Source: Chamaecrista fasciculata
Taxonomy: Eukaryota > Streptophyta > Magnoliopsida > Fabales > Fabaceae
DNA: 64,000 nucleotides
Direction: 5' to 3'
Assembly: GCA_003254925.1 (NCBI GenBank)
Contig: QANZ01000202.1
Span: 71,191 to 135,190 of the forward strand
In this document: in pieces, positions 59,592-64,000 of the stretch
Layout of the letters: the number at the start of each line of letters is the position of its first letter
Numbering within the stretch: position 1 is the stretch's first letter
Made by a program: the position numbers and the translations under genes
Notes under the pieces: model-generated
Told to the model about the DNA's origin: nothing
Databases searched by the model: none
The model's input: only the letters and a program-made list of their open reading frames with translations

Positions 59592-61299
59592 TGGAGATTG
59601 TGCCTTAGGGCCAATCATTTTATATGTATGAACATATGTTTTGATTAATTTATATTTGATAAATTATGTCGTTATCATGTTTACTGTGATAACAGTCCTT
59701 GATTAATTATGTGATAATTAGTCTAAATTGTCTCTGGTCGATCATTCTCGTGGGAACGTGAATGAGCCAAGACCAGCATGACCTCGGTGTATGAAGATAC
59801 ATGCATGAGATGCTTTACGAGAGTCATGGTGCAATTATGTAATGGGTTACAAATTGCTGGACCGACCCGGAGAGTCCTGTATGGGTTTAATCATAAGCTA
59901 GTCTCTCTTGTACACCTGTCACGATGCCCTTAGACCTGAGGTCTTGACTATTTCGACGTTGTAGATGACGGATTTTGGCCTAGTCCAATGTTGCCAGTAA
60001 CAGGGTAGCCATACAGGCTAGGTACGGGTTTAGTTGTTTACCGTGCTGAGGAATGTGGTTGACCAAGAAGGAATTTTGTCCCTCATTGAGATGAGAGATA
60101 TTTAACTGGGCCCCTTGATGAGTCTGTCCAAGGAATGTGTGGCCACACAGGGAAATGAGACTAACTCAAAGAATCGAGAAAGTTGTGGTTTGGAATAAGG
60201 ATGATTTTCCCATGCCTTATCCATGACCAAAATATCGTGTGACAATTGGGATTATGACAAGGTGGCACTAAGGTTAAATCGGTTTTGTTAAAACGATAAC
60301 TCACGTGTTTTGGGTAGTCGTGATGGCTTGCTAGAGTCCGCTCTCGACTTGTGAGTCATAGAGATGGCTTGCTGCCAACTTCACGTGAGGCCTGTTGGGT
60401 CACACACGAGCAGGATCAAGACACCACAATGGGACACGAATTAGGGTTTAATTCGTGGGTCACTTTAGTGACACAATTTAAGACATAGGTGAATGTTTGA
60501 GACATGAAGTCTTGTCTTAAATTAAATCTACGATTATGATATTTAAATTTGTTAGACAAGTTTAAATATATTAATTGTTAAATAGTTAATTTGATTAATC
60601 TATTTACAATTAAATTCTTGTTTAAAATATTAAGGAATAATAAATTAAATAAGCTTCCTAAAAGTTAGGGNCAAGTCCTAAAATTATAATATTAATGTAA
60701 TCTTATAATTTTATAATTTGATAATTCACTAATTTAGGGGTTCCCTAATTATAATTATCAAATCCCTAATTTCAAGAACAACTCTATAAATACACACGCT
60801 AAGGAGGAAATCGCCTAACTCATTCATTCAAGAGAGAGAAAATTCGACTTGACCTAAATCTAGAGAGAGAAAGTCGACTTCTTCATAAGAGAGAGAAAGA
60901 GTCGACCATATTTCCTAGAGAGAGAAAGGTGTGACAAAACCCTAAAAAGTTTAGGGATTTGAGAGAGAGTTGTGCGCCACTTTTCTTGAAGAGTCAAGAA
61001 TTGTTCTTGAGTTTTCAAGAACCGTAGATTGGTTCCCGGATTCTCTTGTAGAAGAGAAGGAGGCTAGCACCTGGGTGTCTGCCAAACTGCTCGTGTGGAT
61101 TACTGGCAGAGGAAGGACACATTCCAGTGGACTTCTCGGATTTGCCAGTGGAAAGCCACCGATTGAATTTTAGGTATAACTCTTCTCTTACTAGAATAAA
61201 TGCAAATAGTGGATCCTGGAAGGGAATTATAAAGTATATGCGTTTTAAAGGTTTTTCTGTTTTTACTTCCGCTGCGCTCCGCTCTTTAATTCTCCAACA
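59592..61299 (+). repeat. 3' LTR of the copia element (with assembly hole)
   Basis: Starts tggagattgtgcct and ends ctccaaca. The N at 60671 replaces about 400 bases seen in the 5' LTR. It retains the promoter part missing from the 5' LTR: 'tctataaatacacacgc' near 60783, followed by a leader with repeated gagagagaaa and gtcgac words. Confidence 0.9.
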
Positions 61300-61782
61300 T
61301 CTATAGCCTATCTCCGTTACTAACATTGATGACCTAACCGTTAAGCGCACATGTAACACGTTAAATGCCACATATTTAACTATTTGGGACCACCTAGTGT
61401 TTGAGATTTGGGAATGATTCAATAGTTTATACCTTATGAAAGCTTCACGTGTATTATAAATATTTGAGTCTGACTCAATTTTAGGCTGGTTTAATTGTGT
61501 TTGTTGGTCCGGTTTAGTTAGTTTAGGCGATTAGAATGCAAAAATGACATTTAACAGTTCTATGTAAGCATTTAACGTCTGAGAGTTGACGATTATGATA
61601 CATGAGGGACTAAATAGTTGACATTTCTAATTTTTGAGGGACCAAATAGTCTATTTCAAAAATGCAAGGACCAAATAGTCTATTTCAAAAATGCAGGGAT
61701 CAAATAGTTGAAACTGTGAAAAAGGAGGGACCAAATAGTAGGTTTCCTCTTTCTTTGGAGTGTTTTAAAGGTTTTTTTTTAT

Positions 61783-62222
61783 GTCAAAGTGCACTTTTGA
61801 TCCCATAACTTTTATTAAAGTCTCAATTTGGTCTCAACATTTTTTGGCCTACATTTGGTCACATATCTTTGCAAAAGGTTGCAGATTTGGTCTCGTATCA
61901 CTTGTGGTCACATATCTTTTGATCAAATTGCAAAATTGGTCTCATATCTTTGCAAAAAGTTTCGTTGTCAGTCACATCTAATCCAAAGATATGAGATCAA
62001 TTTTGTACTTGATCTAAAGAAATGAAATCAATTTTGCAACCTGATCAAAAGATATGAGATTAATTATGCAACCTGACCCAAATGTATGAGACCAAAAGTG
62101 CAACACGAGACCAAATATGTAATTTGAGCAAAAGATATAGGATGAAAAGAGTAATAAAAAAAGTTATAAGACCAAATTGAAACCTGAACAAAAGTTATGA
62201 GACTAAAAGTATACTTTAACAT
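61783..62222. mobile_element. MULE-type TIR element right of the nested pair
   Basis: The left end (gtcaaagtgcacttttgat) is mirrored at the right (gactaaaagtatactttaac). The interior alternates 'gtctcatatctttgcaaaa' and its inverse. A T-rich flank (tttttttat on both sides) could be a target duplication but is too simple to trust. Related to the element in intron 8 of protease copy 2. Confidence 0.6.
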
Positions 62223-62761
62223 TTTTTTTATGATTTTAATAGATTCTCGAAATGGCTAGCCCATCAAGCTTGCTTATGAGGCCCATGTGTATCATCAATT
62301 CATACCAAAGTTTATCATTAAGTACTATCTACCAAAGTTTATTCTATGATCGTTAATTTATATAATAAGATAGCATATCAAATGCTACAATCAAGCTAAT
62401 TTTGATTTTTGATATCTAAAACGCCATACATAAAATCATAAAGATAAGAGATTACGATACACATACACCGAATATTCCCTTAAATCAATTTAGAGATGAA
62501 CAAACTTAATGTAAGAGTAAAGATATTTTATGTTCTTTTATAAATGTGTAATTAAAATACATTACTCTTATTTTTAGAGTAAATTAATTAATTGGTTGGC
62601 AATATTAGGGCATTTTCGTTAACATCTTTAATAAAAAGATTGAATTGACTGTAATTATATAATTTGAAGATTATATTTATAGTTTGATCATTAAAAGATT
62701 TTAATATGTTAGGGATAACAATAACATTATCAATTTACTCTAATTTTAAATATATTAATTT

Positions 62762-63112
62762 TGTCATCAAATTTTATATTAATTGTCAATTTTATCTCTT
62801 ATTTTTCTTTTTGTTAATTTCGTCCTCAATATTTTATATTTTTATCAATTTTATCCTTCGACAAATTTCTTTCAATAAATTAACTACAAATTACATCATA
62901 TTTTTCAATTTGAATTAGGATTTGAGTTTTTTCTTTCTATCAATTTTACATTATATTGCATTAGCTAAGTAGATTTTGTGTTAATATTTGGCTAAAATAA
63001 GAGCAAAAGATAAAAATGACATGAATGTGAAATATTAGAGATGAAATTGACTATAAAAAAGATTAGGGACGAAATTGACAATTGATGTAAAGTTTAGGAT
63101 GAAATTCATACA
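62762..63112. mobile_element. Family A TIR element, copy 3
   Basis: It carries the same ordered words as 12002-12353 (attgtcaattttatctc, atcaattttatccttcg, mirrored by gagatgaaattgac and gacaattgatgtaaagttta). In the interior it shares the 'ttaatatttggctaaaataa' type block in inverted order. The ends are eroded. Non-coding. Confidence 0.6.
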
Positions 63113-63444
63113 TTTACCTTGAATATCCATATAAAAACTTTCTACAAATAACATTTTATTTGATTTAATTTAATTTAACCTTGTTTATTCATATGGGAAT
63201 GAGATACTGTCAAACTAAATGTTGTTCCATTAAATATGCATCAAAGTTAGGCTTAAATAATTATTGGGCCCAAAAGAAAAGAAAAGTTAGGCTTAAGAGA
63301 AGAAGAACAGTATAGTAGATTAGTAGTAATAGGCTTAAGCATTGAGTAAGTAAATAAGGGTTAGGGGTATTTTCGTAAACTCGTCTCTCACGGAAAACCT
63401 GGCGTCAGAAGTATTCCCACACCGAAGCAAAAAGTCCAAAAATG

Positions 63445-63545
63445 AATAGAAAGCGAAGTAGTGAGAGAGAGAGAATAAAAAGGAGAGGCGAAGGGAAGGA
63501 ATAGAAGAGCGAGAGAGAGAAGAGAGAGAGAGAAGAGAGAGAAAC
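63445..63545 (+). repeat. GA-rich tract in the leader of the LARP1-like gene
   Basis: Repeated gagagaga blocks lie 240-340 bases upstream of the start codon. Such tracts are common in plant 5' leaders and core promoters. The DNA just before it (63113-63440) shows no gene. Confidence 0.6.
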
Positions 63546-63784
63546 AACGTTATAGCAGCCTAGAGGCACCGTTCCTCTTAACGCCTTGCCTTCTTCTCTC
63601 TCAAGAGAGTCAAGAGACCAAAAGCTCTTTGCTGCTGCGATCTGATCGCTCGCTCAATTTTGGGAAACCCTAGTTTGCTGCATTTATTTGAAAACCCTAG
63701 ATCATCACTTTTTTTTTGTTTTCTAATTTTTTGTTTTCCCACACGTCGATCAACTCGTCGACTCTCTCACTAGATTAACCCTAA

Positions 63785-64000
63785 ATGGCCATGAGTGGTA
63801 CTGCTTCTTCCAATCATTCTCCACGACATTCCTCTGACAGCTCTTCTAATGGTCCTCCTCATCATCAATCGCGGCGTGTTCCTGTGAGGCCGCCTGTTGT
63901 TTCTTCTCCGTGGAACCATGTTGTTCGCGGTGAATCGGAGCCTAGTGCTGCTTCACCTTTGTCGCCATCGTCGCCGGTGACGATGACGGTGGTTGAATCT
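63785..64000 (+). CDS. La-related protein 1 (LARP1-like), 5' end only
   Basis: From the ATG at 63785 the frame is open for 72 codons to the window edge. The N-terminus is Ser/Pro/His-rich (SNHSPRHSSDSSSNGPPHH) and contains SPWNHVVRGESEP. This SPW-x(3)-VRGESEP block is the family signature I recall near the N-terminus of plant LARP1b/1c proteins, which bind mRNA through a La motif and influence mRNA stability and translation. The La motif would lie beyond this window, so the call rests on that short block. The leader is long and GA-rich. Confidence 0.6.
   Translation, partial: MAMSGTASSNHSPRHSSDSSSNGPPHHQSRRVPVRPPVVSSPWNHVVRGESEPSAASPLSPSSPVTMTVVES

Larger units (their letters stand above)
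52450..61299 (+). mobile_element. Ty1/copia LTR retrotransposon, inactive
   Basis: Two long terminal repeats, an initiator-methionine primer site, gag, protease, integrase, reverse transcriptase and RNase H in copia order, and a polypurine tract identify the element. The coding part has at least two in-frame stops and several frameshifts, so it cannot move by itself. A clean 5-bp target duplication is not seen: 'tctat' directly follows the 3' LTR but lies three bases before the 5' LTR. The LTRs have diverged (about a dozen differences in the first 320 bases, including an 11-base indel), so the insertion is not recent. Confidence 0.95.
52330..61749. mobile_element. MULE-type TIR element split by a copia insertion
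   Basis: The left arm (52330-52449) starts gaggaaacctattatttgg. The right arm (about 61590-61749) is its inverse, ending ccaaatagtaggtttcctc. The exact 9-bp repeat 'tttctttgg' flanks the whole at 52321-52329 and 61750-61758. A copia retrotransposon occupies 52450-61299. Removing it leaves an element of roughly 570 bases. Non-coding apart from the insertion. Confidence 0.8.

Overview
This is 64 kb of nuclear genome from a flowering plant, almost certainly a eudicot. The genes have many GT-AG introns, the space between them is very AT-rich, and every recognisable gene is a plant nuclear family. Single N's and one 146-base N run show that it comes from a draft assembly.

Layout, left to right. 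NRPB1, the largest subunit of RNA polymerase II, lies at 848-9169 (+, 14 exons, 1834 codons). A phospholipase D of the delta type lies at 12813-19256 (+, 10 exons, 862 codons). Two membrane-tailed pepsin-like aspartyl proteases follow at 20949-24133 and 32643-37710 (both +, 10 exons each). They share the same splice phases and mostly identical exon lengths, so they are tandem duplicates pushed apart by about 8.5 kb of transposon debris. A class III peroxidase resembling Arabidopsis PRX64 is at 40924-42234 (+). A METTL23-type methyltransferase is at 43263-46111 (-, 7 exons). A plastid-targeted USP-like protein is at 48320-50045 (+). The first 72 codons of a LARP1-type La-related protein run off the right edge from 63785 (+). 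I see no functional link between these genes; this is an ordinary plant gene neighbourhood.

The accessory DNA is more interesting. The window is full of non-autonomous terminal-inverted-repeat elements whose ends read roughly GGYCAAAR...TTTGGTCC. For four of them I can read an exact 9-bp target-site duplication, which points to the Mutator-like (MULE) superfamily. They sit between genes and inside introns of the phospholipase and of the second protease. One, at 27202-28294, carries a fragment of a BAM/CLV1-type leucine-rich-repeat receptor kinase between long inverted repeats, together with a 46-bp tandem repeat that supplies start codons. This is a Pack-MULE-like gene capture. Another, at 52330-61749, was itself split by a roughly 9-kb Ty1/copia retrotransposon. 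Other items are a copia relic (25.4-26.3 kb), a tRNA-derived SINE with a 17-bp target duplication inside a METTL23 intron, and two palindromic MITEs.

Two cautions apply. Several single N's are contig joins of unknown length, not ambiguous bases; one produces an exact false duplication, and two leave complementary holes in the copia LTRs. Splice sites were set by reading frame, consensus and remembered family sequence, not by transcripts.
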